A DNA stretch of 64,000 nt from Puccinellia tenuiflora (GCA_012064385.1 QRDG01000527.1:2060349-2124348); one strand, 5' to 3'. Shown: positions 46,350 to 57,692, counted from the first letter of the stretch. The notes: generated from the letters alone by a model not told the origin. Made by a program: numbers and translations.

Positions 46350-48006
46350 GCGAAACGACCGAAAATAACCATAAAATGAAAGGAATTCACAAAATAAACG
46401 TCCGGCAAAACTATTTCACAAAATAACCATTTCGAGTAGCGCTCAACACTTAGGCGCTATAGTATGCTATATAGCGTCTCAGGCCAAGGCGATACTCGTC
46501 CTGCCTACGTGACGGCCACGGGCCCCACATTTGGTTGTGTAGCGCCTTAGCTTAAGGCGCTATGCTACATAGTGTAGCGCCTAGTGCTAAGGCTTTACAC
46601 TACGACTTAGAAATTTTCGGCCAAAATATGATCAAAATTTAATATTTTCAGAAAAAATTGAAAAAATTCCAGTAATTCAAGTCCATATATATAAGCAATC
46701 GGGGGAAGTTTGAACCAATTTGGACAGGTGAATTGGGAGAAACATTGATTTGAATGTTCAGTTTCAATTTTTAGCTGAAAATTTAAATTTCCAGAAAAAA
46801 TTGAAAAAATTCATGTAATTCAAGTCCATATATATAAGCAATCTCAGAAAGTTTGAACCAATTTGGATGGGTGGATTTAGAGAAACATTGATTTGAATTT
46901 TCAGTTTCATCTTGCATGACTAGTTACACCAAAAAAAAATTGCGGGGGAGTTACACCAAATTGTTGGCGGTTGTTTTTAGCCGATAGACCGCCGGGTGTG
47001 GAAAACCTGTTGTGACAAATGACATGGGATGAGTTGTGCTCAATGAGGCACACGGAAGCGAATTCTTGAGTCAGCAACCACGCCAAGAGTGAAGAAATGT
47101 TAGATTTTGATAATAAGAAAAGACTAGGGAAGGTTGGGTTTATTATTTACTTGTAAGGTTCATGTGGACTTTACACTTATTTTTATTCCGTTTAAACTGA
47201 ATATTCTCATATTTCTGTATTATTATTCTTTTAAGTTGTTTGCTAATCACTAATAAATGAGAAGTGAAAATTTCCTTGTTTATTTTATTCCTTATAGAAG
47301 TGTACATGTTAATGAGTAAATCCGATCATATGTGAGAAGAAATACAAGAGGAAATTATTACCAAGCAAAGGAGAGTGCGGACCAAGCGATCGAACCAAAC
47401 CAAACCAAAAAAATCCTAAAGACTTTAAATGTCCGGCCAAAATTTGAAACTGAAAATTCAAATCAATGTTTCTCTGAATCCATCCATCCAAATTGGTTCA
47501 AACTTTCTGAGATTGCTTATATATATGGACTTGAATTACATGAATTTTTTCAATTTTTTCTGGAAATTTAAATTTTCGGCTAAAAATTGAAACTGAACAT
47601 TCAAATCAATGTTTCTCTCAATTCACCCGTCCAAATTGGTTCAAACTTCCCCCGATTGCTTATATATATGGACTTGAATTACTGGAATTTTTTCAATTTT
47701 TTCTGAAAATATTAAATTTTGATCATATTTTGGCCCAAAATTTCTAAGTCGTAGTGTAAAGCCTTAGCACTAGGCGCTACACTATGTAGCATAGCGCCTT
47801 AAGCTAAGGCGCTACACAACCAAATGTGGGGCCCGTGGCCGCCACGTAGACAGGACGAGTAGCGCCTTGGCCTAAGACGCTACATAGCATACCATAGCGT
47901 CTAAGTGTTGGGCGCTACTCGAAATGGTTATTTTGTGAAATAGTTTCGCCGGACATTTATTTTGTGAATTCCTTTCGTTTTGTGGTTATTTTCGGTCATT
48001 TTGCCC
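46350..48006. mobile_element. Large foldback (inverted-repeat) element upstream of the ARO gene
   Basis: The left arm 46350-46909 and right arm 47444-48006 are near-complete reverse complements over ~560 bp, around a 534-bp centre. The outer ends read GGCGAAACGACCGAAAATAA and (reversed) GGGCAAAATGACCGAAAATA. Imperfect 9-bp flanks AAGCGTGAG / AAACGCAAG match at 6 of 9, a possible worn target duplication of Mutator size. Each arm has two ~143-bp-spaced copies of AATTCAAGTCCATATATATA. The outer third carries many AGCGCC/GGCGCT steps. No transposase is visible in the centre. Confidence 0.82.
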
Positions 48007-48423
48007 GCAAACGCAAGGACGAATGCACCACCGGCAGAAAGGGCCCACCTAGAGCGGGTGGGCGGGCCCGCACGCGTTGACTAGTCGAACAGGTCACGGT
48101 CCAACCGCAGCCTTCCCCAGCAGGCCAGCACTATCTATGGTGTGGCCAATCGGAAGCAAGAATACACCAAAACCTACCCACTCGCACCACCAAAAAAAAT
48201 CAAAAACAGGCTAAGCAAAACCCCACCTCACAAAATTCTCCCCAAAATTCTCGGCGACAAGGCGGCGATCGAGCCGCCGCCGCTTGGTTCCCGGCGATTC
48301 GACCCATAACCGTCGAGTAGAGACGAGGAGGAAGCGGTTCGAAGCCAGGGGACGGGGTTTCGTTCTCGGGAGGAAGAGGAAGAGGAGGAGGGGAGGGAAG
48401 GGGAGGGGAGGAGGAGGAGGAGG
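48007..48423 (+). promoter_or_regulatory. Promoter/5' leader region of the ARO gene
   Basis: Only 417 bp separate the foldback element from the ATG. A CCAAT box lies at 48146-48150 and a TTGAC W-box core at about 48078. The last ~60 bp before the ATG are an uninterrupted GAGG/GGA purine tract (48360-48423), likely 5' UTR. No clear TATA box is seen. Confidence 0.55.
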
Positions 48424-50382
48424 ATGGGGGAGGGCGTGAAGGCGATGCTGGCGCGGCCCATCCAGCTGGCTGACGAGGTCGCCAAGCAGTGCGGCGCGGC
48501 GCGGTGCTTTCGGGCCGAGTGCACCGACCTCAAATCACGCGCCGACAAGCTCGCCGCGCTGCTCCGCCAGGCGGCGCGCGCGGACCTCTACGACCGCCCC
48601 GCCTTTCGGATCATGGCTGGGGCGGCGCAGGCCCTCGCTAAGGCCTCGGTGCTGGCGGCCCGCTGCGCGCACGGCCACCCGCGGCTCCGGAGGCTCTTCA
48701 CGCTCAGCCCGGCGGCCGGGTTTCCGCGCACCTTCGCGCTCCTCGACACCGCGCTCGAGGACGTCGCCTGGCTGCTCCGCATCTCCTCGCCCCACGGCGG
48801 TGCCGACGGGGACGGCGACGGCGACGGGGACCTGCGGGGACTCCCGAACATCGCGCAGAACGAGCCCATACTCTACCTCATCTGGGACCACGTTGCGCGG
48901 CTGCACACCGGCGGCCTCGCCGCGCGGGCTGACTCCGCCGCTAACCTCGCCTCGCTCGCCCGAGACAGCCAGCACTTCGCCAAGCTCATCATCGAGGAGG
49001 ACGGCATACCGCCGCTGCTCAGGCTGCTCAAGGAGGGCACCGACGAGGGACAGGAGGCTGCCGTGCGCGCGCTCGGGCTGCTCGGCTGCGATGCTGAGAG
49101 CGTTGAGAAGCTCGTGCAGGCAGGGATTTGTTCCGCCTTCACCACCGCACTCAAAGAGCCGCAGATGCGCGTGCAGGCTGCTGTTGCTGAGGCTATTGCC
49201 ACACTCGCCGATAGGAGCCCAACCTGCCAGGAGCTCTTCACACAGAACAATGCGGTCCGGTATCTCGTTGGCCACCTCGCCTCCGGGACCATCCAGGAGC
49301 ACAGCAGGTACTCCGTTGGCTCTAGCAGCTCTAAGAATACTGCTTCAGCGCCAACGCACATGACATCGCTCCACTCTGTTGTTCTTGCCAAGACGCTCAG
49401 CACGCGCCACAGCGGTGACTTCATGACATCTGTCCCTGAAGAGCCACCCAGAGTGTCTAATGTCTCCAACGATGAGGTAGACACTAAAAGGAACCAAATG
49501 CAGTCGGTTGTGCAGTCTGCGATGGCGGCCAAGACAAAGACGAATGGGTCATTGATTCCACCCTTCAGACCACAGCTGGGCACAAGTGGCTCTAGTGGCC
49601 GTGGTGCTCGTGAAGTGGAAGACCCTGAGCTCAAGGCGCACTTGAAGGCCATGGCAGCTAAAGCTCTCTGGAAGCTCGCACGAGGTCATCTTGGAGTCTG
49701 CAAGAGCATTACAGAGTCGCGTGCACTGCTTTGCTTCGCCACGCTTCTTGAGAAAGGCGATGGTGGTATGGGCACAAACATGCAGGTATTCTCAGCAATG
49801 GCGATTATGGAGATTGCGCGTGTCGCTGAGCATAGTCTTGCACTGCGGCAGTCGGCTTTCAAACCCAGCTCTCCAGCGGCCAAGGCTGTTGTTGACCAGC
49901 TGCTACAAATTGTCTGCAAGGGTGACTATGATGAACTCCTGATTCCGTGCATCACAGCGCTTGGTTGCCTTGCGCGGACGTTCACAGCGAGCGAGACCCG
50001 GATGATAGCACCACTTGTGCAGTTGCTCGACGAGCGTGAGCCACCGGTTATAAAGGAAGCTGTGCTTGCACTTACCAAGTTCGCATGCAGTGACAACCAC
50101 CTACACGTGAACCACTGCAAGGCCGTTGTGGATGAAGGCGGTGCACGCCACCTTGTCCAGCTTGTCTACCTTGGCGACGAAGTTCAAATCGAGGCACTGA
50201 TACTGCTATGTTACATCGCTTCACACGTTCCAGAGAGTGAGGAGCTTGCACAGGCAGGGGTTCTTGCTGTGCTTCTGTGGGCATCAAAACAGACGTACAT
50301 GGTGCAGGATGTTCGCGTTGAGGCACTTCTGCCAGAAGCTAGGGGGAGGCTTGAGCTCTTCCAGTCCAGAGCCTCTAGGTGA
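48424..50382 (+). CDS. ARO: ARMADILLO REPEAT ONLY (ARO) family protein
   Basis: A single uninterrupted frame of 652 codons starts at ATG 48424 (MGEGVKAMLARPIQLADEVA). The N-terminal ~150 residues form the ARO-type helical region (CTDLKSRADKLAALLRQAAR, LDTALEDVAWLLR) with a short Gly-Asp run (GDGDGDGDL, ~residues 126-134). Armadillo repeats follow from about residue 165 (GIPPLLRLLKEGTDEGQEAA, ALGLLGC) to 340. A Ser/Thr-rich linker (~320-400) and a second repeat block (AMAAKALWKLARGH, LIPCITALGCLARTF, HLVQLVYLGDEVQIEALIL) run to the C-terminus. Length and the single-exon form agree with the family as I know it. Arabidopsis ARO proteins act with ROP GTPase signalling at the plasma membrane in tip-growing cells; a similar role here is inferred. 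All parts expected are present, with no break. Confidence 0.9.
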   Translation: MGEGVKAMLARPIQLADEVAKQCGAARCFRAECTDLKSRADKLAALLRQAARADLYDRPAFRIMAGAAQALAKASVLAARCAHGHPRLRRLFTLSPAAGFPRTFALLDTALEDVAWLLRISSPHGGADGDGDGDGDLRGLPNIAQNEPILYLIWDHVARLHTGGLAARADSAANLASLARDSQHFAKLIIEEDGIPPLLRLLKEGTDEGQEAAVRALGLLGCDAESVEKLVQAGICSAFTTALKEPQMRVQAAVAEAIATLADRSPTCQELFTQNNAVRYLVGHLASGTIQEHSRYSVGSSSSKNTASAPTHMTSLHSVVLAKTLSTRHSGDFMTSVPEEPPRVSNVSNDEVDTKRNQMQSVVQSAMAAKTKTNGSLIPPFRPQLGTSGSSGRGAREVEDPELKAHLKAMAAKALWKLARGHLGVCKSITESRALLCFATLLEKGDGGMGTNMQVFSAMAIMEIARVAEHSLALRQSAFKPSSPAAKAVVDQLLQIVCKGDYDELLIPCITALGCLARTFTASETRMIAPLVQLLDEREPPVIKEAVLALTKFACSDNHLHVNHCKAVVDEGGARHLVQLVYLGDEVQIEALILLCYIASHVPESEELAQAGVLAVLLWASKQTYMVQDVRVEALLPEARGRLELFQSRASR

Positions 50383-51879
50383 TGTTGGCAGCAAGATCAC
50401 CTTGCTTTGGTTAGTATTTTTTTTGCCGCAATTCGTAATTAGTGAAGTTTTTCCATTGTTCATGATTGTTGTAGTGGGGCATATCACTCTGTAGGTTGTG
50501 CATATCAGCAATCAATTTATCTCAGAAAGATTGGTTGTGGTATTGAATTATATATCATGAGGCATCGAAACAGATTATTTGTGTACCTGTAAAATTGCCC
50601 ATATCCATTTTTTTTTTTGGTACTCATGATCGTTTGAATAGATATATTGTTATATACACTAGCTCGATCAACAAGCAAATGGGGCAATCAACCTTTGCCT
50701 TTGGTACTTAACAGTGGTCAGTGTAATGCAATTTCACCATCTTTGTCTTAGCCATCATTTTGGGCCGGAATCATGGAATTCAATTGAGATTCCATACCCA
50801 ACATGTGTGGCCATCATGGAATTGGAAACGTCATTTCAATTGGAATGACAGCAATGTCTTGGTATGCTAAGTCAATTCCTGTCCCTAACCCTGTCATTTC
50901 ATTTCTACCAAATGAAATGATGGCATCATTGTCCTTTCATTTCATTTCTGCCAAATGAAATGAAATGAAATGAGGGGTGCCAAACAAGTTCTTAAAGAAA
51001 TTGTGATTGCTCATAGTTCAACTAAAACTTCCAGAAGCATGCAGACGTAAAGAAAACTACAGTTCAGTAGGACCTGGGACGTTTCATGCATACCAAAGTG
51101 CTCCTATATATTGCACAGAACCTTCTTTGTTGCTTGTTTTGCACAAGCAGGTCTAAATTGTTTTGATGAATCTGCAGATGTGATTGGTTTCAGTCATCCA
51201 GAATATCTTCACTGCTCAATTTGGATAATATCGAAAACAATCTCTTGAACTATTGCGCTCTTATTGTATAAATCATGGCAAAGGAATTCGGTTCCCATAC
51301 TTTTGTAGCTATGTTGTCTTATTTTCGGCACTTCGCTAAACCAAAGGAACGATAGATAAACAAACAGGCGATAACTTGGTCAATATATCATACTCTTGTG
51401 AATTGCAACATAGACTTTAATTTCAACCACTAAATGGTAATACATTGCCTGTAGTCCAACTTCACACAAATAGATGTCTTTTTTTATTTCATTTAGCAGT
51501 GCTAACTGGGCTGGTGATGTTAGCCAACCTTGCCATTCAGCCTGTTCTTGCGTCAGACCTGCTTTGATGTAGTAGTAAAACGAATACCTAATCAGTTCAA
51601 TTGATAGTTTTTTTTTTTTACTTTGTAATGAACTTGAATGGCATTTATGAGTAATAAACCTAGTACATGTAGTTTCTCGAGGTTTAAATGAACTAGCACT
51701 CTCAGGGGCATTCTGTCTACGTGCTGTCTTTGTAGTACTAGTTGCTGAACATAAGTTCTTTAGCTACCAAAGTAGCAATCTTAACAGGGGCATTGCCACC
51801 TTATGAAGAGCATACACCAATTTGATGGGGTCAGCATGCAGTCTCAGTTCATGTGAAGGATGTTAACCAAATCAAGCTT
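50383..51879. other. ARO 3' flank, with MITE-like segment
   Basis: This is AT-rich DNA without a gene. At about 50790-51000 there is a MITE-like stretch with CATTTCATTTC(T)ACCAAATGAAATG inverted blocks, a GAAAT microsatellite (AAATGAAATGAAATGAAATG, 50955-50975) and a GGGGTGCCAAACAAGTTC end, related to 45868-46044. Its left end was not found. Confidence 0.5.
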
Positions 51880-52157
51880 TTAACCTCCGCAGTTCCCAGG
51901 GATGCTGACGCCTCACTGCTGGGTGTGGTAGAATACCCTCTCTATGCTGATATTGTCCTTGATGCCGGGGGTGCCCAGGTACCTACAGACGCAGAGCACG
52001 TCCGCACTCTTCACAGCGTCGCAGCACTCCTGTGACGGCAGCACTATCAACGTGTTCAGGCAGTGTTCAGCATGCCAGTGTCTTCCTGGCAGCCTGAACC
52101 GGCCATAGCTGCGGTGGCAGCGGCAGCGGCAGCGGCAGCAGCACGGAGGAGGAGCAT
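51880..52157 (-). pseudogene. Lipid-transfer-protein-like (DIR1-type) pseudogene
   Basis: On the minus strand the start ATG at 52157 opens a short Leu/Ala-rich leader (MLLLRAAAAAA). The leader's Ala run comes from a CGGCAG repeat at 52114-52141. After one frame change near 52067 the sequence reads CLNTLIVLPSQECCDAVKSA, DVLCVCRYLGTPGIKDNISI, ERVFYHTQQ, stop, GVSIPGNCGG, then TAA. This is the nsLTP eight-cysteine pattern (C, CC, CxC, C, C). The seventh expected cysteine codon is TGA instead of TGC. Frame change and nonsense codon together mark a decayed copy of a small secreted lipid-binding protein. Confidence 0.75.
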
Positions 52158-53235
52158 CGTTGCACTTAAGCTACTACGGGTAAGCTGAGGCATCTTGGTG
52201 GAGTACCTTTCTACTGTTATTCTGTGTTGTTACTAGTTTTGAAAGCGCAACTTGCCGCGTGCCATCTATTGATTCTAAAAATATTTTGCCTGTAATCCTC
52301 ATGTATTTTACACACGAAAAAGAATACGGTTAATATAAAGATAGTAGCACACACATGTTGGTACGATGTTAACTGTAGGCTCAACATGGAGATCGCGGTT
52401 ATTTACACAAGGCTTATCAAAAGCACCGAAATTGAGGCATAATGAGGTTTAGTAGGTCCACATGCATGAAAGCGCGGTGCTTCATGAACCACAAACATAG
52501 CACAGGCTATATATACTAATAGAGAGGTGGAGCCAAATTGTAATTGGTGGCGCAATGACACAAACAGCCTATACAGATATGGTAGTAGCATAATGTCTGA
52601 ATGGTTGGAAAGTTGAGATATATCTTGGACAGAAGAAACAACAGTTGAATGAAGGATCGTAAAGGAAAAGGCAATCTGTAGCATTACCTGAACATAGTGT
52701 AATAGAGTGGAGTTGATATTACATGTCTCGTTGGAAATATCAAAGCTGAGAGCACAAAAACGAAACAATACTACAGTGGCATAGTGATCTGTACAGGCAT
52801 TACACACATTGTGTTTAGCGTAACATCGCTCATAGCTTAGAAGTCCGTCCTTATGTTTCCCAAACGTTTCTCCAGGCATGTGCTCCTAATTTTAGGCTTG
52901 TGAGCCATGTCTGCAACGTTGAGGAGAATTGTATATGTAACCTTGCCACTGCACCTTCTCCGAGTGAAAAGTTAAAAATGATGCTTCTCATCTATGATCT
53001 ATGCAGAAAAGGAAGACATATGTCTGACAGCTAGTAACCGACAAGCTAGCCTTTACTTGTTGGTGCTGTACAGCCTTGTTCTGTAAACAGCTTGCCAAAA
53101 CGTCTTATAATATGACACAGAGGGAGTAGCATTTTCAATCGTGTGTAATTGAAATCTTTTATCATGTACTGGTCACGTTCCAAATAATAATAAGTCTATC
53201 TCTGCCAGGAAACCGATCCAGACCCGCAGTTATGA
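52158..53235. other. Intergenic stretch without recognisable gene
   Basis: I see no domain, RNA gene or transposon end here. The minus-strand frame at 52403-52879 shows no motif and sits in AT-rich DNA. Confidence 0.5.
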
Positions 53236-55177
53236 TCTAAACTATAATATTGGGATCCGTGGTGATGGTATGGTACGTCTTTTTCGATTTCCGATTTTAC
53301 CCCTGCATCGTCAGGTCAAGTTGGAAAATATTACGGGACAATGCCACCGCACAAAATCCCGTCCTGGCCTGCGACCCGCGGTCCAGGTCTCCTGATTCCC
53401 AAACCATCCTGGCTTCCTCCCTACTCCGCGCGCCGCCAAGATCCGCCATGGTTAGGACCTGCGGCCGCCTCCGGTAGCCATGCCTCTACCCGGTTCAAGA
53501 TTTTTCCAGTCGATCGGGAAGAACAGCGGCGGCGGAGGCGAGCTGGTGCGGTGGGCGGCGCCGATGTGGGCGCTCTAGGAGCGGATCGTGGAGGAGCCAT
53601 GGTTCAACCCGCCACTGCATCCTTCGACGCCGCCGGTCACCGGCCCCCGCACGCCTCGAGCTCTCCTCCGCTAGCCATATCCATCCCGCGGGAGTAGCCA
53701 TGGAGAGGATGCAACTACTCTTGTTGCTCTGCTTCCTCTGTCTTTCCGCATTGCTTGTGCTTCAAAACGTGCAGGCATGGCATGTGACACCACCGTCGCC
53801 CGACAATACACAACGCGCTGCCGCGAAGTCCAACTCGCGCCGCCCACGACAGTCCGCCGCACTCTGCCGGCGAGTTCACCATGCGCCGCCGGGGAGTCCA
53901 CCTCGCGCCTCCCCCGTCCTCAGACAGGCAGGAACCGTGACGCTGCTGTCTTCTGGATCTGGACGTGGCGGCTTCCATCTGTGCATCTAGAAGCTCCACG
54001 AGCGGTGGTGCTGCAACGGCCAACCTGAACATAAAATTCACTTCGGTCGCAACTTCGGTTCTGATGTCTCTCTCCGGTGTGTGTGTTCTCGATGCTTTGT
54101 GCGAAAAGCGAACATCACATATTTTGTTATACCTATGGCTGACAACAGCAACCAGTGGCTGTTAGTACTGATGGAAAATTTAGATAAACATGAGCTATCT
54201 TTCAACAGTACGAAATTAAGAAGAGACAGCAAGGAATCCTCACAGCGGGGCTTTGGTAAAAAACCATGGGTAGAAGAGACTTCATTGCGTATTTTGTCAG
54301 AACAAGTCAAGAAGAAGACCAGGCAGGTTGCTTCCGTGGCTGCATCCTTTTTCAGAGCCTGGATGTTGTAAGTAATGGAAGCAACCAATGTATCGGTTGA
54401 GAGAAATAAGCCAGCTTTCATTATCTGGATGTCCTTACCAAAACTGGGTATGTTTATCCTATTGTTTGGGCCAGAATATTAGTGCTGGAAAGTTGATGTT
54501 GCTCTTATAGACAATTCGGTTAGAATGCAACATAAGGGCCTTCGATTCTCTACTACTTCTGGGGATTAATTCCCTTCTTGCAGTGCTTTGGTGCAGCATG
54601 CTGTCAATTTTTGTAAAGATTGGGATATATAAAATGCTCATTTTCAAGGTACGTCTCAACTATCTTTATTATTGTCAATTTGAATGTTTAATAAGCTATC
54701 AGAAGTAGTTTTCTGTTTTCTGCATTTTATGAGTGTAAATGTTGATTCAGCATTATGATCCGGTATGTTTTGTCTATGTAACATGTATAGTTATCTGCAC
54801 GGGGCGATCTCTTAAGTTTTTTCTTTACCATATTCCCTTGCTTGAAACTTTTAACATTCAATGATAGCAGATGTGCTTAATGTCTACAAATAAGACGACC
54901 GTATCATTTGTACATTGTGGCCGTCCATATCATTTTCAAATACTACAACGCAAGCAACAGGAAATCCAAAAGAAATGTATGGTTCATATAATCTATGTAG
55001 TTCATTGTAGTAAAGTTCATTTTCTATGTATTGGAAGTCAGTCATCCGCGTAGCTTCACGGTGTGTTGAGATCGTAGTTGCCACTCTTAAAAGTTTCATT
55101 AACCATATACATAAGGCTTAATCATCTATTTGATTGAACCAATGTTTCGCCGTAGCGAAGCACGGGCTTTGTGCTAG
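53236..55177 (+). mobile_element. Helitron (non-autonomous), plus orientation
   Basis: The 5' end is TCTAAACTATAATATTG after A (53235). The 3' end is CTAG followed by T (55174-55178). Eight bases before CTAG lies the hairpin CCGTAGCGAAGCACGG (55150-55165), the 3' hallmark of Helitrons. No Rep/helicase is present. 53340-54060 is GC-rich and exon-like (for example a frame reading GGGGELVRWAAPMWAL near 53530-53575), possibly captured from a host gene I cannot name. 54060-55140 is AT-rich. Ends match the Helitron at 57717-62418. Confidence 0.78.
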
Positions 55178-55650
55178 TTAAATTTAAGATCATAAGGTGA
55201 AAGTCGTACAAACTATGAAATAGAGACAAAGGCTGAGGAATGTCTACATCACCAAAAAATGTTATCGTTTTGAAGATTCTGTTGCTAAGGCTCTGTACTA
55301 TAAATCTGTTTACCATATATATTCAATTGGAAAATAGACATTTGTCTGAAATCTACATAAATTATTTGAATAGTCTAATCACATGAAGTGTTGAATTAAT
55401 AGGCATGCCACCATTGTGTAAGTATCAACAGATGACAACGGAAAGAAATATATATGTCAAAATAAGCATGTTTAGTTTTCCCGAAAAAAAAATAAGCATG
55501 TTGGATGTTGGCCTGCTACTGACATGTGAATTAAGGTCCGATATTTACAACTCTTGAGATCCATGAAGCGAAAATAGTGTTTACGTAGGAGTAAACTATG
55601 CACTACTTTTTATATGAGTTTTTTTTTAATATTTTTTTAACCTTAATTCG
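55178..55650. other. Intergenic AT-rich stretch
   Basis: No gene is visible. It ends in a T/A-rich tract (55616-55645) that may mark the edge of the PMD transposon. Confidence 0.45.
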
Positions 55651-55708
55651 AAATATATTACGCGGATTCATGAAATTGCAAAAATATTGCACCGTCGGCG
55701 AACTGGCG

Positions 55709-55866
55709 GCCGAAACGAGAGTTTCGGCTCTCTGACAGCCGAAAGGAGTGTTTCGGCCAGCTGCGGGCCGAAACCTCCCCAGGCAAGGCCGGCGTCAGAG
55801 CGTGCACCTTTTCGCATGGACGACGCGCCGATACGTATGTGTTTCGGCCCGCAGCCAGCCGAAACA
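55709..55866. repeat. Cluster of GTTTCGGC / GCCGAAAC inverted steps
   Basis: At least seven copies of the CCGAAA/TTTCGG core occur in ~160 bp in both orientations and could fold into nested hairpins. The cluster lies just upstream of the promoter of the 56083 ORF. Confidence 0.7.
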
Positions 55867-56036
55867 CTGGTTTTTTTTGCATTTTGGTCCTATATTTGTT
55901 TTGGTCGCAATATATTCAACCCGCCAAATTTTGCCGCCAAAAATTCCCGCGCAACATGTCCCGCCATAAATTCACCGCGCAACATCTCCCGCTCATTTTC
56001 TCCCGCCAGTTCTCTTCCCGCCATTTTTCTATTCCC

Positions 56037-56047
56037 GACCTATAAAT
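56037..56047 (+). promoter_or_regulatory. TATA box of the 56083 ORF
   Basis: CCTATAAATTCC lies about 40 bp before the ATG at 56083, with CTCACTCAGG-type sequence where transcription would start. It gives the short plus-strand ORF a credible core promoter. Confidence 0.6.
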
Positions 56048-56082
56048 TCCGCTGCTCACTCAGGTAGCGTACTCACTGGAGG

Positions 56083-56606
56083 ATGTCTAGTTGGCCTCAT
56101 GACGGTAGCTGGGATCCCAACTTCTCTGAGCGCCTTGTCAAGGGTGCCGCCGACTTTAGGGTAGACAATAGATTAGTTTCATGGGAGGAACTCCTTAGTA
56201 GTGATAGTCTTCTTGTTGAGTTAGGCGAGTCATTGAGGAGGAAAGGTACTTGGCCTTGTTGGCCTCGTAGAATACCCCAGGAAATGCGACAGGAACTTCT
56301 CAGGATGCATGAAAGGTGGAAGAAGGTGAAGCCAAGATTAAGGAGTGAATCTGACATCAACTGGTTCGCAGATAGACCTTCATGCCTAGCAGCACGTCCA
56401 AGAGAGCTGCAGCGTCGAAGGGCAAGAGAGCGGCAAAGTCGATGGGCAAGAGTGTTCCATCGAGAAAGAGCGACGATGATGATGATGCCTTCATGCCTAG
56501 CAGCACTAGCAAGAGATCTGCAGCGTCGAAGGGCAAGAGAGCGGCAGCGTCGGTAAGCAAAAATGGCCCATCGACAGAGGCAGGGGGCTGCGTCGACGGG
56601 AGATGA
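56083..56606 (+). pseudogene. Short transposon ORF with basic Ser/Lys repeats (frameshifted)
   Basis: ATG 56083 opens SSWPHDGSWDPNFSERLV, then VDNRLVSWEELLSSDSLL and WPRRIPQEMRQELLRMHERW. Near 56378 the sensible reading moves to another frame: MPSSTSKRAAASKGKRAA, then SDDDDDAFMPSSTSKRSAAS, KGKRAA and a stop at 56606. The second frame has two tandem ~108-bp units, each giving FMPSSTSKR.AASKGKRAA, which supports that frame and a one-base lesion between. The basic clusters could be nuclear-localisation signals. I recognise the style from ORFs near grass PMD genes but know no function. Confidence 0.5.
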
Positions 56607-56856
56607 GTTTATGTAGTTTACGTGAAGTTTTAAATTGCTGTTTTGTTAGTGTTATTTCAGAATGTGGCTGTATCTTAATTTCATGTTATAATTGTAACCT
56701 ATCTATTGCTAATTTTAATAAGTGTGTGAAGAAACTGTAGGAAATAATATGTCTGATACATAGTATTACATCGAATGGTACACAGATACAAATATGTCTG
56801 ATACATAGTATTACGTCGAATAGTACATAAATATGTGTCATACATCGATAAAAGTT

Positions 56857-57692
56857 TCAGACTTCATTATGTTTACGATACCTAGGCTTCGGATTCCGCG
56901 GCCGAGGCCCTGAAGGTGAGAATCGGTTTGGGTCGTGGTGCTCACGCATACCACGGCCCATCCTCCTGTGGTTGTGTCTCCTGCTGTGTCTGCGTCTCCT
57001 GTGTGATGGGTGGTGGCGTATGGAACAACACATCCTCATCCATCTCTGTGTATGGTGAATCAGCAGGCCCACCTGCAAAAAAAATTTACTAGTAGATAAG
57101 TGCATAGTATATTGAAAAAATAAATATGAATAATTAATAACAACAACGTACCTAGTCCCATAAGACTAGTCAACGGCGCCGAAAAAGTGTTCCAGCCTAC
57201 GTGTACAGGATGACCTGGAGGTAGCATCCCCATCTGGTACTGAGGAGGCACCCCGTACGAAAACTGAGGTGGTATCCCTATCTGGGACATACCGTACTGC
57301 GACTCGGGTGCGTGCCAGGACGAACTACCAGGCTGGGAAGCATCTGGTGGCGTCGGCTGAACGTGAGGTGGAGACGGATGCTGCGAGGAACTACTAGGCT
57401 AAAAAGTATGTCTAGTAGGCTGCTGCGACGAACTATCAGGCTGTCCAGCAGGTGGTGGACGGGGAGTCTGCTTTGATGTAAGAAGTCTAGTATGTGATGA
57501 ACGAGCAGTCTCCTGTCGTGTGAGACGTGGACGCGGAGCTCCATGACGAGGCACAACGTCTGTATAGCGGATGCAAGTAAGAACATTGTACACACCTCGC
57601 AGCTTCTTCTCGAGACGTCTGAACCAAGATGCATGTTTTGGCTGCGGCGTGAACCCAGCTACATCCCTCTGAATATCGGCTACCAACTCAAA
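56857..57692 (-). pseudogene. C-terminal exons of the PMD gene
   Basis: The exon starts at 57692 after the acceptor AATTACAG (57693-57700), in frame VADIQRDVAGFTPQPKHASW, then FRRLEKKLRGVYNVLTC and a Pro/Gln/Ser-rich tail. An in-frame TAG sits at 57401-57399. Further left, SQIGIPPQFSYGVPPQYQMG (57287-57228) and the last exon ending RFSPSGPRPRNPKPRYRK, with the stop at 56857, look like the usual low-complexity end of such proteins. The large Helitron lies in the intron upstream. Confidence 0.6.

Noticed and set aside
46910..47443. Transposase in the centre of the foldback element
   Set aside because: The 534-bp centre has only short frames (60-80 codons) and no DDE or zinc-finger motif.
53341..54371. 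Host gene inside the first Helitron
   Set aside because: Frames of 80-120 codons in several phases, with stops and no recognised domain. At most a captured, decayed piece.
56382..56560. CRISPR-like array from repeated units
   Set aside because: Two ~108-bp tandem coding units without regular spacers in a plant genome; this is a coding tandem duplication.
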